Positions 52,397 through 61,272 of a stretch of 64,000 nucleotides of DNA are shown piece by piece; position 1 is the stretch's first letter; the number at the start of each line of letters is the position of its first letter. The notes beneath the pieces are model-generated. The model was not told the DNA's origin and searched no databases. It saw only the letters and a program-made list of their open reading frames with translations. A program made the translations under genes and the position numbers. This DNA is from CAVVYW01 sp963752605 (lineage in GTDB: Bacteria; Actinomycetota; Thermoleophilia; Solirubrobacterales; 70-9): positions 558,001-622,000 of the forward strand of contig CAVVYW010000005.1 in the NCBI GenBank assembly GCA_963752605.1. The letters run 5' to 3'.

Positions 52397-53551
52397 ATGG
52401 TGCCCGGCGGCAAATCGGTCCTCATCACCGGCACGACCGGCTTCCTCGGGATGGAGCTGCTCGCGCGGTACCTCGAGGGGAGCGACCGTCACGTCCACGC
52501 CCTCGTTCGCGCGAGAGACGACGAGGAGGCCTCCGAGCGCGTGCGCGGGGTGATCGAAAACGTCTGCGGCGATCGCGACGCTCACCGGCTCCGCTGGACG
52601 GCCGTGGCCGGCGACCTCGAGGCGCCGGATCTCGGCCTCGGGACCGATCGGCGGCGCTCGCTCGCCCGGGATGTCAGCGATGTGGTCCACAGCGCCGCCA
52701 CCGTTTCCTTCGAGCTGCCGCTCGAGGACTCACGGCGAATCAACGTCCTCGGGACCAGGAGGCTGCTCGAGTTGGCCGATCTCTGCCGGCGTGAGGGCGG
52801 CATCCGCCGCTTCGCGCACGTTTCGACCGCCTACGTCGCGGGCGACCACGTCGGCACCTTCGAGGAGGACCGGCTCGAGCTCGGGCAGGGCTTCCGGAAC
52901 TCGTATGAGCGCTCGAAGTTCGAAGCCGAGAAGCTCGTGCACCAATCCGCCGAGCGGCTCCCGGTGCAGGTCTTCCGGCCCAGCATCATCGTCGGCGAGC
53001 AGGGCAGCGGCTGGACGCCGGCGTTCAACGTCCTCTATCCGCCGCTGAGGGCATTCCAGTCGGGTGCGCTGGTCGCCCTGCCAGCGCGGCCGACCACCCC
53101 GGTCGACGTGGTGCCGGTCGACTACGTCGCGGACGCCATCTTCGAGCTCGCCAACCAGCCGGCCGAGGTGGGCGAGGTCCACCATCTGGTTGCGGGTGAT
53201 CGCGCCACGACGATCGGCGGCCTCGCCTCCCGTGCCGCCCGGTACTTCAAGCGCCCTGTGCCGCGGCTCGTACCCCCTGGGCTCTACCGGGCGCTGCTCC
53301 ACCCGCTGCTGCTGCGGCTCAATCGCGGGCGCAAGCGGCGGGCGCTGCAGCGGACCGAGAGCCTGCTGCCCTACTTCACGATGGGCGTGCGCTTCGACGA
53401 CCGCAGAGCGCGCTCGCGGCTGGAGCCGGCCGGCATCACGGCGCCGGCGCCGGAGACCTACTTCGACCGGCTCCTCGGCTTCGCGGTCGCCTCCGGCTGG
53501 GGGCGGAACCGGATCAGCCGCGCGGAGGCGCTCAGGTCAGCGAGTTCCTGA
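52397..53551 (+). CDS. Fatty acyl-CoA reductase-like SDR (NAD-binding 4 / thioester reductase)
   Basis: 384 aa. NAD(P) site LITGTTGFLGMELLARYLEG at 9-28, VHSAATVSF, catalytic Ser in HVSTAYVAGD, Tyr and Lys in SYERSKFEAEKLV, and the FAR-type RPSIIVG. The C-terminal YFxxxxxFDDRRAR...GITAPAPETYFDRLLGFAVASGWG block is typical of acyl reductases. Next to WS/DGAT, the natural reading is reduction of acyl-CoA to aldehyde or alcohol for wax esters. Its 3' end overlaps the convergent Cys-rich gene by 20 nt. Confidence 0.85.
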   Translation: MVPGGKSVLITGTTGFLGMELLARYLEGSDRHVHALVRARDDEEASERVRGVIENVCGDRDAHRLRWTAVAGDLEAPDLGLGTDRRRSLARDVSDVVHSAATVSFELPLEDSRRINVLGTRRLLELADLCRREGGIRRFAHVSTAYVAGDHVGTFEEDRLELGQGFRNSYERSKFEAEKLVHQSAERLPVQVFRPSIIVGEQGSGWTPAFNVLYPPLRAFQSGALVALPARPTTPVDVVPVDYVADAIFELANQPAEVGEVHHLVAGDRATTIGGLASRAARYFKRPVPRLVPPGLYRALLHPLLLRLNRGRKRRALQRTESLLPYFTMGVRFDDRRARSRLEPAGITAPAPETYFDRLLGFAVASGWGRNRISRAEALRSASS

Positions 53552-53936
53552 GGTCGAAGGCCCGGATCGCCTCCGGGCCGTCGTGGTCGCAGTCGAAGAA
53601 GGTCTTGTTGACGCACTCGTAGGCCGGGCCGTCGCCCTCGTAGGCCTTCTCGACCGAGAACTGGCACTGCGGCAGCGGCTTGCCGGTCATCTTGATCCCG
53701 CCGTAGCCGCCGGCGTGCTCGGCGAGGACGAACATGTCGAGGTCGATCTCCGCGGCGAAGACCTTGTTGAGGCAGCCCATGAACCGCTGCCCTGTCCGGA
53801 CGTCCTCGTAGGAGTAGAGGTAGGGGCACCCCATCTCGAGACAGCCGGCCGGGTTGACCAGCTTGTCGCAGAAGGACCGGCACTGACGGCACTCGCCAGC
53901 GGCGCTGCGTCTCTCCTGCGTCTTGCCGGTCGGCAT
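53532..53936 (-). CDS. Cysteine-rich hypothetical protein
   Basis: 134 aa with nine Cys: CRQCRSFC at 16-23, CLEMGCPY at 32-39, then C55, C90, C107 and C115. No signal peptide. The pattern of a Cys cluster, aromatic YLYSYED and later single Cys suggests a metal (zinc or Fe-S) site. I do not recognise the family. Antisense overlap of 20 nt with the acyl-reductase gene. Confidence 0.8.
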   Translation of the reverse strand: MPTGKTQERRSAAGECRQCRSFCDKLVNPAGCLEMGCPYLYSYEDVRTGQRFMGCLNKVFAAEIDLDMFVLAEHAGGYGGIKMTGKPLPQCQFSVEKAYEGDGPAYECVNKTFFDCDHDGPEAIRAFDLRNSLT

Positions 53937-54028
53937 CGGCGATCAGTCTACGCCGGTCAAAGACGCCAAACCCGGGCCTCAACGACCGCCCGGTTGACTT
54001 CCCGCACGGATGGTGGTAGCGACCGCAG

Positions 54029-57000
54029 TTACGCCGCTTGAGCGCTGGACCCGAGCAGCGCATCGAGCTCGGCGTGGAGCGCCGCGGATGGCTTGACCCG
54101 GTAGCCGGCGCCGAAGCGCAGGCAGCGCAGCCCTTCGCGGGTCTCCATCTCGAGAATCACCTCGGTCTCGCCCGGGAAGCTCTCGAAGACGGACTTCAGC
54201 TCGTCCACCAGGGAGACGCCGAAGGCGCTCGCGTTGATCCGCCGGACGATCGGCTCGGTGCCGCGCGCCGCCCGCGCCCTCGCGACCTCGTCGTCGGTGG
54301 GACGAAAAGCCTGGACCTCCTGGGCGATCAGCTTGGTCTGCCCCCGCTCCTTGTGGTCCAGCCGGCCGGTGACGAGCACGATGCTGTCCATCGCGAGCGA
54401 CTCGGTGGACTCCTCGTAGGCCTTGCCCAGGACCAGCATCTCCACCTGCCCCTCGATGTCGTCGAGCGTCGCGAACGCCATCGGGCTGCCGCTCTTGGTG
54501 GTGTGGCGCTTGAACTCGGTGACGATCCCCCCGAGCGTGATGAAGGAGCCGTCCTGCTTCGAGCCGAGCTCGGAGAGCGGGCAGTCCACCCGGGCCCGAA
54601 GCACGTCCCGAACCTCGGCGAGGGGATGCGACGAGAGATAGGTGCCCAGCGTCTCCTTCTCCAGGCGCAGCAGTTCGCGCTCCTCAAACTCCTCGGCTGC
54701 GATCGCCGGGTGCTGGGTGCGACCGGAGCCGCCATCGGCGTCCGCGGCGTCGCCGAGATCGAAGATCGAGCTCTGGCCTAGCCGCGAGTCCTCCTGCGCC
54801 TTCTGCCCGAACGCGATGGCGGTCGGCAGGGCCTCCAGCATGCCCTGACGCGATGCCCCGGTCGAGTCCATCGCCCCGCACTTGATCAGGCACTCGACGG
54901 CGCGCTTGTTGACCGCGCGGTTGTCCACCCGCTCGCAGAAGTCCCACAGCGAGCTGAACTCGCCCTCCTTGGCGCGGGCCTCGAGGATCGCCTGTACGGC
55001 CTGGTGGCCGACGTTCTTGACGGCGTCGAGCCCGAAGCGAATGCTCTTGCCCGAGACGACGAAGCCGTGGTCCGAGGCATTGACGTCCGGCGGCAGCACC
55101 TCGATCCCCATCTCGTCGCAGCGGTTGACGAAGAACGGGACCTTGTCCTTCGTGGACATCACGGTCGAGATCAGCGCCGCCATGTACTCGGCCGGATAGT
55201 TCGCCCGCAGCCAGGCCGTGCGGTAGGCGATCAGCGCGTAGCAGGCGGCGTGGCTGCGGTTGAAGGAGTAGTCGGCGGCGGCCTCCATCAGCGACCAGAG
55301 GTCCTTGGCGACGCGGATCTCGGTCCCCGACGCCTCGAGGCCGTCGAGGAACTTGCCCTTCATCGTCGCCATCAGGTCTCGCTTCTTCTTGCCCACCGCC
55401 TTGCGGAGGTCGTCGGCCTCGGCCGGGCTGAAGCCGGCCATCTGCTTGGCGATCTCCATCAACTGCTCCTGGTAGATCACGCAGCCGTAGGTGGACTCGG
55501 TGACGGGGCGCAGACGCGGGTCCGGGTATGACACTGACTCGGGATCGCGCTTGCCCTTCGCGTAGTCGCCGATGTAGCGCATCGCCCCGGGCCGATAGAG
55601 CGAGACGAGTGCGACCAGGTCCTGGAACTCGGTGGGCCGCACCGTCCGCAGCGCGTCGCGCATGCCATCGGACTCGAACTGGAAGACGCCGATCGACTCG
55701 CCACGGGAGAGCATCTCGTAGGTCTTGAGATCGTCGAGGGGGATGTCCTTGATCTCCACCCGCTCGCCGCGGGAGCGCTCGACGATGTCGACCGCGTCCT
55801 CGATCACGTCCAGGTTTCGCAGGCCGAGGAAATCCATCTTCAGCAGGCCCATCTCCTCGATCGGGCCCATCGAGTACTGGGTGACGGTCTTGTAGGCCCG
55901 CTCCGCCTTCCCCCCGTTGCCGGCCGCCCCGTTGCCGTTCCCGTTCGACGCGCGATCCTCCGCAAGCTGGAGGGGCACGATCTCCTGCAGCGGCCGGTCG
56001 GCGATCACCACCGCCGCGGCGTGGATCGAGTGGTTGCGCACGATGCCCTCGAGGCCTCGCGCGGTGTCGAGAATCTTCTTCGCGTCCGCGTCGGTGTCAT
56101 AGGTCCGCTTCAGCTCCTCCCCGGCCTTCAGGCATTCCTCGAAGCTGGGGTTGCGCCCGAGTACCGGCTCGGGGATCTGCTTGGCGAGCTTGTCGCCGGT
56201 GCCGTAGTCGTAGCCGAGCACCCGCGCCGCATCGCGCGTCGCGGCCCGCGGGGCCATCTTGCCGAAGGTGATGATCTGCGCGACGCGGTCGCGCCCGTAC
56301 TTTTCGGCGACGTATCGGATCACCCGCTCGCGCCCACGGACCGAGAAGTCGATGTCGATGTCGGGCATCGACTTGCGGCCCGGGTTGAGGAACCGCTCGA
56401 ACAGCAGGCCGTTTCCAATGGGGTCAAGGTCGGTGATGTCCAGGGCATAGGCCACGATCGAGCCCGCGGCCGACCCGCGGCCGGGGCCGACGGCGATTCC
56501 CTCGGACTTCGCGTAGCGGACGAAGTCCCAGACGATCAGGAAGTAGCTCTCGAATCCCATCTCCGAGATCACGCCCAGCTCCATGTCCAGGCGCTCGCGG
56601 GCCTCAGCGGTGACCGGGTCGCCGTAGCGCCTCACCAGCCCCTCGGACGCCAGGTCGCGCAGCATCTCCCCCGGCTCCACGCCGTCCGGCGTCGGGAAGC
56701 GGGGCAGCAGCAGCTTGCCCAGCTCCATCTCGACGTCGCACCGCTCCGCGATCTCGGTGGTCGTCGCGATCGCCTCGGGGAGGTCGGAGAACGACTCCGA
56801 CAGCTCCTCGGGACTCTTCAAATAGAACTCGTTGGTGTCGAAGCTGAGCTTCGGCTGCTCGATCGTCGACTTGGTCTGGACGCAGAGCAGGGCGGCATGA
56901 GAGTCGTAGTCCTCACGGGTCAGGTAGTGGACGTCGGCCGTCGCCACCAGCGGCCGGCCGAGCTCCCTCGCCGTGCGAATGATTCCCTCGTTGGCCTTGT

Positions 57001-57547
57001 CCTGCTCGGGCACCCCGTTGCGCTGGACCTCGAAGTAGACCTGCTCCGGGCCGAAGGCCTGGATCAGGTCGTCCACGTGGGCGCGGGCGTCGTCGGGGCG
57101 GTCCTCGACCAGGCGGCGACAGAAGCGCGACTGGAGGCAGCCGGTGAGCGCGATCACGCCCTCCGAGTGGGAGGCGAGCAGCTCCATGTCCACGTTGGCC
57201 TTGCCGCGCGAGAAGCCCTCCAGGAAGCCGGCGGAGCTGAGCTTCACCAGGTTGCGGAAGCCGGCCTCGCTCTGCGCGAGCAGGGTGATGTGGTTGCGCT
57301 CGTAGCGCGGCTGCGCCGGGGTGGCCTTGCGGTCGTCGACCAGATAGGCCTCGACGCCGATGATCGGCTTGACCCCGGCCTCGCGGCAGGCCTTGTAGTG
57401 CTCGACCGCGCCGTTCATCACGCCGTGGTCGGTGAGGCCCAGGGCTGGCATCCCAAGCTGCGCGGCGCGTTCGGCGAGTCCCTTGATCTTGCAGGCGCCG
57501 TCGAGCAGCGAGTACTCACTGTGGACGTGCAGGTGGACGGCGCTCAC
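54029..57547 (-). CDS. dnaE: DNA polymerase III alpha subunit
   Basis: 1172 aa, type DnaE1. N-terminal PHP domain (HLHVHSEYSLLDGACKIKGL at 5-24). Catalytic palm: SAAGSIVAYALDITDLDPI, then the Asp pair in MPDIDIDFSVRGRERVIRYV. Fingers GVIYQEQLMEIA-like CVIYQEQLMEIAKQMAGF and FNRSHAACYALIAYRTAWL. The C-terminal OB domain starts near 1000 (ITLGGIVTEFKRHTTKSGSPMAFATLDDIEG). The replicative polymerase. GTG start; GAGGAT stands 6 nt upstream as a possible -10. Confidence 0.97.
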   Translation of the reverse strand: MSAVHLHVHSEYSLLDGACKIKGLAERAAQLGMPALGLTDHGVMNGAVEHYKACREAGVKPIIGVEAYLVDDRKATPAQPRYERNHITLLAQSEAGFRNLVKLSSAGFLEGFSRGKANVDMELLASHSEGVIALTGCLQSRFCRRLVEDRPDDARAHVDDLIQAFGPEQVYFEVQRNGVPEQDKANEGIIRTARELGRPLVATADVHYLTREDYDSHAALLCVQTKSTIEQPKLSFDTNEFYLKSPEELSESFSDLPEAIATTTEIAERCDVEMELGKLLLPRFPTPDGVEPGEMLRDLASEGLVRRYGDPVTAEARERLDMELGVISEMGFESYFLIVWDFVRYAKSEGIAVGPGRGSAAGSIVAYALDITDLDPIGNGLLFERFLNPGRKSMPDIDIDFSVRGRERVIRYVAEKYGRDRVAQIITFGKMAPRAATRDAARVLGYDYGTGDKLAKQIPEPVLGRNPSFEECLKAGEELKRTYDTDADAKKILDTARGLEGIVRNHSIHAAAVVIADRPLQEIVPLQLAEDRASNGNGNGAAGNGGKAERAYKTVTQYSMGPIEEMGLLKMDFLGLRNLDVIEDAVDIVERSRGERVEIKDIPLDDLKTYEMLSRGESIGVFQFESDGMRDALRTVRPTEFQDLVALVSLYRPGAMRYIGDYAKGKRDPESVSYPDPRLRPVTESTYGCVIYQEQLMEIAKQMAGFSPAEADDLRKAVGKKKRDLMATMKGKFLDGLEASGTEIRVAKDLWSLMEAAADYSFNRSHAACYALIAYRTAWLRANYPAEYMAALISTVMSTKDKVPFFVNRCDEMGIEVLPPDVNASDHGFVVSGKSIRFGLDAVKNVGHQAVQAILEARAKEGEFSSLWDFCERVDNRAVNKRAVECLIKCGAMDSTGASRQGMLEALPTAIAFGQKAQEDSRLGQSSIFDLGDAADADGGSGRTQHPAIAAEEFEERELLRLEKETLGTYLSSHPLAEVRDVLRARVDCPLSELGSKQDGSFITLGGIVTEFKRHTTKSGSPMAFATLDDIEGQVEMLVLGKAYEESTESLAMDSIVLVTGRLDHKERGQTKLIAQEVQAFRPTDDEVARARAARGTEPIVRRINASAFGVSLVDELKSVFESFPGETEVILEMETREGLRCLRFGAGYRVKPSAALHAELDALLGSSAQAA

Positions 57548-57628
57548 CCAGCCATCCTCGCAAGCGCCCTGGACGCAAAGGCGCGCCTGACGTGCATGTT
57601 TCGCGCAACTTCGGAGAGGATTCGGTGA

Positions 57629-58063
57629 GTGGTCTGGCTACTTCGTCATGGCGATGCCGAGGACGGCGCCGGCAAGCCCGACGCGGAGCGCGAGCTGACC
57701 GAGAAGGGCCGCCGTCAGGCGACGGCGGCCGGAAAGGCGCTGGCCGAGCTGGGCGTGAAGCTCGACGTCTGCCTGACCAGCCCCAAGGTGCGCGCCCGCG
57801 AGACCGCGGAGCTCGCCTGCAAGGAGCTCAGCACCAACGTCGAGGAGGACGATCGGCTCGCCGGCGGGGACTTCGACCCGGTGGAGGTCGCGGGCGGCCG
57901 GGGCGAGGTGATGCTGGTCGGCCACGAGCCCGACTTCTCCCAGGCCGTGGCCCTGGTCACCGGCTCACGGGTGAAGATGAAGAAGGGCGGCCTCGCCGGG
58001 ATCGACGACCACCTGCTGCACGTCCTCTTCAGGCCGAAGGACCTGAAGGCGATCGCGAGCTAG
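57629..58063 (+). CDS. sixA: Phosphohistidine phosphatase SixA-like
   Basis: 144 aa histidine-phosphatase superfamily protein. RHG motif in WLLRHGDAEDGAGKPDAERELTEKGRRQA at 3-31, second Arg in SPKVRARETAEL, second His in VMLVGHEPDFSQAV. SixA-type enzymes remove phosphate from phosphohistidine on signalling proteins; the true substrate here is unknown. GTG start with GGAGAGGA upstream. The stop shares CTAG with the convergent ferritin-like gene. Confidence 0.9.
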   Translation: MVWLLRHGDAEDGAGKPDAERELTEKGRRQATAAGKALAELGVKLDVCLTSPKVRARETAELACKELSTNVEEDDRLAGGDFDPVEVAGGRGEVMLVGHEPDFSQAVALVTGSRVKMKKGGLAGIDDHLLHVLFRPKDLKAIAS

Positions 58064-58575
58064 GCGAGCCCCTCGGCCTCGTACTCGCGGAGGAAGCCCT
58101 CGAAGAGGCGCTTATGGCCCTGCTCGTCGTGGAGGATGTCGATCACCATGTCGTTGGTGACCGGGTCGACCTGGTCGGTCGCCTCGACGATCTTCGTGTA
58201 GTGCTCGATTGCGCCGGCCTCTGCCTCGATCACGCCGCGGATGACGTGGACGATGTCGGTCTGCTCGGCGGGCGGCTGAAGGAACGACTGCTCGGCGGAG
58301 AACTCCCCCGATCCGGGCACCACTCCCCACAGCTCCTTGATCCGCTCGGCGAAGAGCTTGGCGTGCCCCAGCTCCTCCTCGATGTCCTTTTCGAGCGACT
58401 CCTTGACCTCCTGGGCTCGGACGCCGTCCGGGTTGACCGAGTTGGCGATGTAGCTCATCACCGTCTCGATCTCCATCCAGTAGGCCTTCTGGAGCATCGC
58501 GATGATCTCCTCGCGCTTATCGGTCTGGTCCTCGGCGAGGATCCCGGCACCGTTCATCTGCGCTGTCTGTGCCAT
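58060..58575 (-). CDS. Ferritin-like diiron protein
   Basis: 171 aa from ATG 58575. Four-helix bundle with carboxylate-bridged metal motifs: MEIETVMSYIANSV (helix A Glu), EKDIEEELGHAKLFAERI (ExxH), GVIEAEAGAIEHYTKIVEA (helix C Glu/His) and DILHDEQGHKRLFEGFL (ExxH). Related to bacterioferritin or Dps-like iron proteins; storage or peroxide detoxification is inferred. The longer upstream frame lies antisense to the Rpf gene and is not coding. Confidence 0.9.
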   Translation of the reverse strand: MAQTAQMNGAGILAEDQTDKREEIIAMLQKAYWMEIETVMSYIANSVNPDGVRAQEVKESLEKDIEEELGHAKLFAERIKELWGVVPGSGEFSAEQSFLQPPAEQTDIVHVIRGVIEAEAGAIEHYTKIVEATDQVDPVTNDMVIDILHDEQGHKRLFEGFLREYEAEGLA

Positions 58576-59633
58576 ACGCGCCGTTTTACCCGCGGACGCC
58601 CAGCGCGGTAAACCGCTAGGCGCAGGACCAGGCGCTCGGGCCCGGAGTCCGCCCAGATCATCGCCGCGATCCGGTCCTGCTCGGCCTTGGGGGCCTGGTG
58701 CGGGAGACCGCTGCCCCCGTACGCCCGCCAGGTCGAAGGGAGGATCTGGTACGCGCCGCCCGCGCCGCTCGACGGGTTGAGCGCGCGGTAGTTGCCTCCC
58801 GACTCGCACATGACGATGTAGGTCGGGATCGCGTACGGGCCACCCTCGTAGGAAGCACCGGAGGACTCGAGCTGCTCCTGCTCCAGCTCCTCAATGGTCC
58901 CCTGAACCTCGGAGAGATCCGACTGCGCGGCGGCGCGGGCCTCGCCCACCGCCGCGATCCCCTGCTGGGCGTCGACCTCCGCGGCGGCGAACTCGGCCTG
59001 GGCCGCTTCCAGTAGTTGCGCCTGCTCGTCGATCTCCGCCTTGACGCTCGCGATCCGCTCATGGTGGGAGGCGGCCTCGTCGCGGAGGGCCTCCACCCTC
59101 TCGGCGATCCGCTGGTCGGCGTCGTGGAGCGCGTCGAGGTAGGTGGCGTTGCTCTGCAGCTCGTCGAAGTCCTCCGAGCCGAGCAGGACGGACGCGTTGT
59201 CCGGCTCGGTCCCCTTGTAGATCTGGACCAGCCTGTCGGAGAGGGCGCCGACGGCCTTCCTGTACTCGGCGCGGACCCGCTCGAGCTCCTTCTCCGCCGC
59301 GGCCAGCTCGCTCGCAAGCTCGCGTGAGCGCGCGGCGGTCACCTCGATCTCGGCGCTCAGCTCCATCTCGCGGGCGCCGGCCTCGCGCGCGCGTTGCTCG
59401 AGCCCCGCGATCTCGGCGGCCTGGCTCTCGATCCGCCCGGAGAGCTGGTCGGCCTCGGAGTTGGCGGAGTCGAGTCGCTGCTCCAGAGACGGTCCCGCCG
59501 CGCCCGCCAGCCCGACGCCGAGGGGCACGGCCACCGCTCCCGCGACCGCGAGCCCGAGGGCGAGCCGGCGGAGGCGCAGCCGCCCGGGGCTGACGCGCCG
59601 GGCGCCCGTGGTACTGCTCGCGTGGCTGTGCAA
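58554..59633 (-). CDS. Rpf/transglycosylase-like secreted muralytic protein with coiled coil; 3' frameshift
   Basis: 359 aa as read, TTG start with AGGAAGGAG upstream. Signal peptide at about 20-46 (LALGLAVAGAVAVPLGVGLAGA). Residues about 50-265 are a long coiled coil (PcsB/RipC-like), followed by the Rpf/transglycosylase-like domain: PTYIVMCESGGNYRALNPSSGAGGAYQILPSTWRAYGG, with the catalytic Glu in CESGG. The last 25 residues are basic nonsense: removing one base from GGGCCC (58638-58643) gives PSAWSCA and a stop at 58616-58618, as in the family. Cuts peptidoglycan for growth or resuscitation. Preceded by a c-di-AMP riboswitch. Confidence 0.88.
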   Translation of the reverse strand: MHSHASSTTGARRVSPGRLRLRRLALGLAVAGAVAVPLGVGLAGAAGPSLEQRLDSANSEADQLSGRIESQAAEIAGLEQRAREAGAREMELSAEIEVTAARSRELASELAAAEKELERVRAEYRKAVGALSDRLVQIYKGTEPDNASVLLGSEDFDELQSNATYLDALHDADQRIAERVEALRDEAASHHERIASVKAEIDEQAQLLEAAQAEFAAAEVDAQQGIAAVGEARAAAQSDLSEVQGTIEELEQEQLESSGASYEGGPYAIPTYIVMCESGGNYRALNPSSGAGGAYQILPSTWRAYGGSGLPHQAPKAEQDRIAAMIWADSGPERLVLRLAVYRAGRPRVKRRVWHRQRR

Positions 59634-59653
59634 GATCTGCCTGCTCCTTCCTG

Positions 59654-59820
59654 TGCCTGCGGGGTTAGCTGACGGGCTCGCGCCGAAGGAGTGGCGCTAC
59701 GCAGATGTGGTGCCCTGATGCCTGCGATTCGCCCCGTTGCTCTTGGGTCCCCCGCTCCCGCACCAAACGCCATCTCCTCCGCTTCGCGTCCGGGGATGGC
59801 TCTGGCCGGGATTCGGCTCT
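59654..59820 (-). ncRNA. Cyclic di-AMP riboswitch (ydaO-yuaA type)
   Basis: In the 281-nt gap before the Rpf-like gene, transcribed minus strand. Conserved pieces in order: GCCGAATCCC near 59816, GGGGGACCCAAGAGC, GGGGCGAATCGC, CGCGAGCCCGTCAGCTAACC and CCGCAGGC ending about 59654, just before AGGAAGGAG. These match the ydaO-yuaA consensus (GGnAACC, GGGnGAATC, CCCGnCAGCTAACCnCGnAGGC). The family is known to lie upstream of rpf and cell-wall hydrolase genes in actinobacteria, where c-di-AMP lowers expression. Confidence 0.85.
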
Positions 59821-59914
59821 GTCGAGCCGGGAACCTTAACGGACGCTTACACAGCCAAAACCGGCGTGCGTCGGCCAAACCGCCGCTCGTGCCTGCTGCA
59901 AGGAATCCTGCAGA

Positions 59915-60841
59915 TCAGGCGACGGCGCGGAGCTTCTCGCCGGAGCGGTACCGCTCCCCCACGTCGCGGAGGATCGCCACCATCTCCTCGGCGGCCGGCG
60001 AGCGCGAGGCGGACTCCCTGGTCACGGCCCAGACCCTCCGCATCGGGGTCTCCGGCGCGATATCGCGAAGCTCGACCCCGGGATACTCGCCCGCCATGTC
60101 GGGCAGCAGAGTCACTCCGAGGCCGGCGGCGACCAGGCCCTGGAGCACCTGGTAGTCGTCGCTCTCGAAGGAGATCTTCGGCTCGAAACCAGCGGCCCGG
60201 CAGTGCTTGAAGACGTGCTCGCGGCAGGAGCTCGGCTTGTCGCCGCAGAGCCAGTCCTCGTCGGCGAGCGCCGAGAGCTTGACCTTCTTGGACGCCGCGA
60301 GCGGGTGCCCGGGAGCGATCGCGACGCGCATCGGCTCCTCCAGGATCAGCTCCTGCTCGGTGTCGCGTCCGAAGTCCTCCGGGAACGCCGGGTAATCGAA
60401 GGTCACCGCAAGGTCGATCTCCCCGCTGGTCAGCGCCGGGATCGAGTCCTCCGGCTCCCCCTCGGAGAAGTGGAGCTCGATGTTCGGGAACCGGCTCCTG
60501 AACTCGGCCATCGCCCGGGTCACCAGCGCGGCGCTGGCGGTCGGGAAGCTCATCAGCCGAGGCGGCCGCCCTCCAGCCCGGCGATCTCGGCGAGCTCGCG
60601 CTCGGCCTCCTCGAGCCGGGTGATCACCGCATCGCCGTGGGAGAGAAGCACCTCACCCGCGGCGGTCAGCCTTGGGCCGTTGCTGGTCCGCTCCAGCAGC
60701 GGCTGTCCCACCTCGCGCTCCAGGGCGGCGACCTGCTGGCTCACCGCCGACTGCGAGAGGTGAAGGTTGTCGGCCGCGCCCGAGAACGAGCCGCTGGAGA
60801 TGACCTCCCGGAGCACTCTCATGCCGCTTCACGTCGAGCAT
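59915..60841 (-). pseudogene. LysR-family transcriptional regulator with two single-base frameshifts
   Basis: Start ATG 60841 (MLDVKR), 6 nt after TAAGTT. One base too many near 60824 shifts out of frame; the HTH then continues as RVLREVISSGSFSGAADNLHLSQSAVSQQVAALEREVGQ in the 60822 frame. One base is missing near 60555 (GGRLG stop); the effector domain resumes as LMSFPTASAALVTRAMAEF and runs to 59915 with FDYPAFPEDFGRD and LVAAGLGVTLLPDMAGEYPGV. Corrected length is about 308 aa, normal for LysR. Either a decayed gene or sequence errors. Divergent from the GNAT-like gene. Confidence 0.85.
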
Positions 60842-60886
60842 AAGGGCAACTTATCAGATGAAGTAGCAATCCATGTTGCGCTGATA
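60842..60886. promoter_or_regulatory. LysR promoter and possible operator
   Basis: Minus-strand TAAGTT (60848-60853) lies 6 nt before the LysR ATG. TATCAG (60852-60857) and CTGATA (60881-60886) form a 6-bp inverted repeat with a 23-nt spacer in the divergent gap. LysR proteins usually bind such paired sites to regulate themselves and the divergent gene; not proved here. Confidence 0.35.
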
Positions 60887-60942
60887 CCTCACACGCGGGA
60901 CCATTGGCTCGTTCCATCGGAAACGGCGACGAAAGGGCGACG

Positions 60943-61272
60943 ATGAACCAGGACCAGACTCAGGTGACGATCAGGACTCTGAGCGAGGAGGACCGCGAGA
61001 GCGTCGCGCACCTCGCCCAGCTCGACTCCTCCCACGAGCCCCAGGGGCATCTCCTCGGCGCCGTCGTGGAGGGCCGGCTGGTGGCGGCGCTGTCGCTGAC
61101 CAGCGGCGAGACGATCGCGAACCCGTTCGTCCCCACCCAGGGCGCGCGCTCGATGCTCCAGCTGAGGGCGAGGCAGCTCAACCCGAGGCGGCGCCGGCTC
61201 CTCCCCCGGCGGCGCCGGCGGCGGGGCTCGCTCGGGGCGCAGCCGGCGGGCGCCGGCGGGCGACTCCTTTAA
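60943..61272 (+). CDS. Small GNAT-like protein
   Basis: 109 aa from ATG 60943 (AAAGGG upstream). The N-terminal 75 residues resemble the first half of a GNAT fold: VTIRTLSEEDRESVAHLAQLDSS, LLGAVVEGRLVAALSLTSGETIANPFVPT and MLQLRARQL. The acetyl-CoA loop is missing. Such short proteins recur in actinobacteria and may bind rather than acetylate. The C-terminus is an Arg/Leu-rich tail. The TAA stop shares TTAA with the convergent small gene. Confidence 0.75.
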   Translation: MNQDQTQVTIRTLSEEDRESVAHLAQLDSSHEPQGHLLGAVVEGRLVAALSLTSGETIANPFVPTQGARSMLQLRARQLNPRRRRLLPRRRRRRGSLGAQPAGAGGRLL

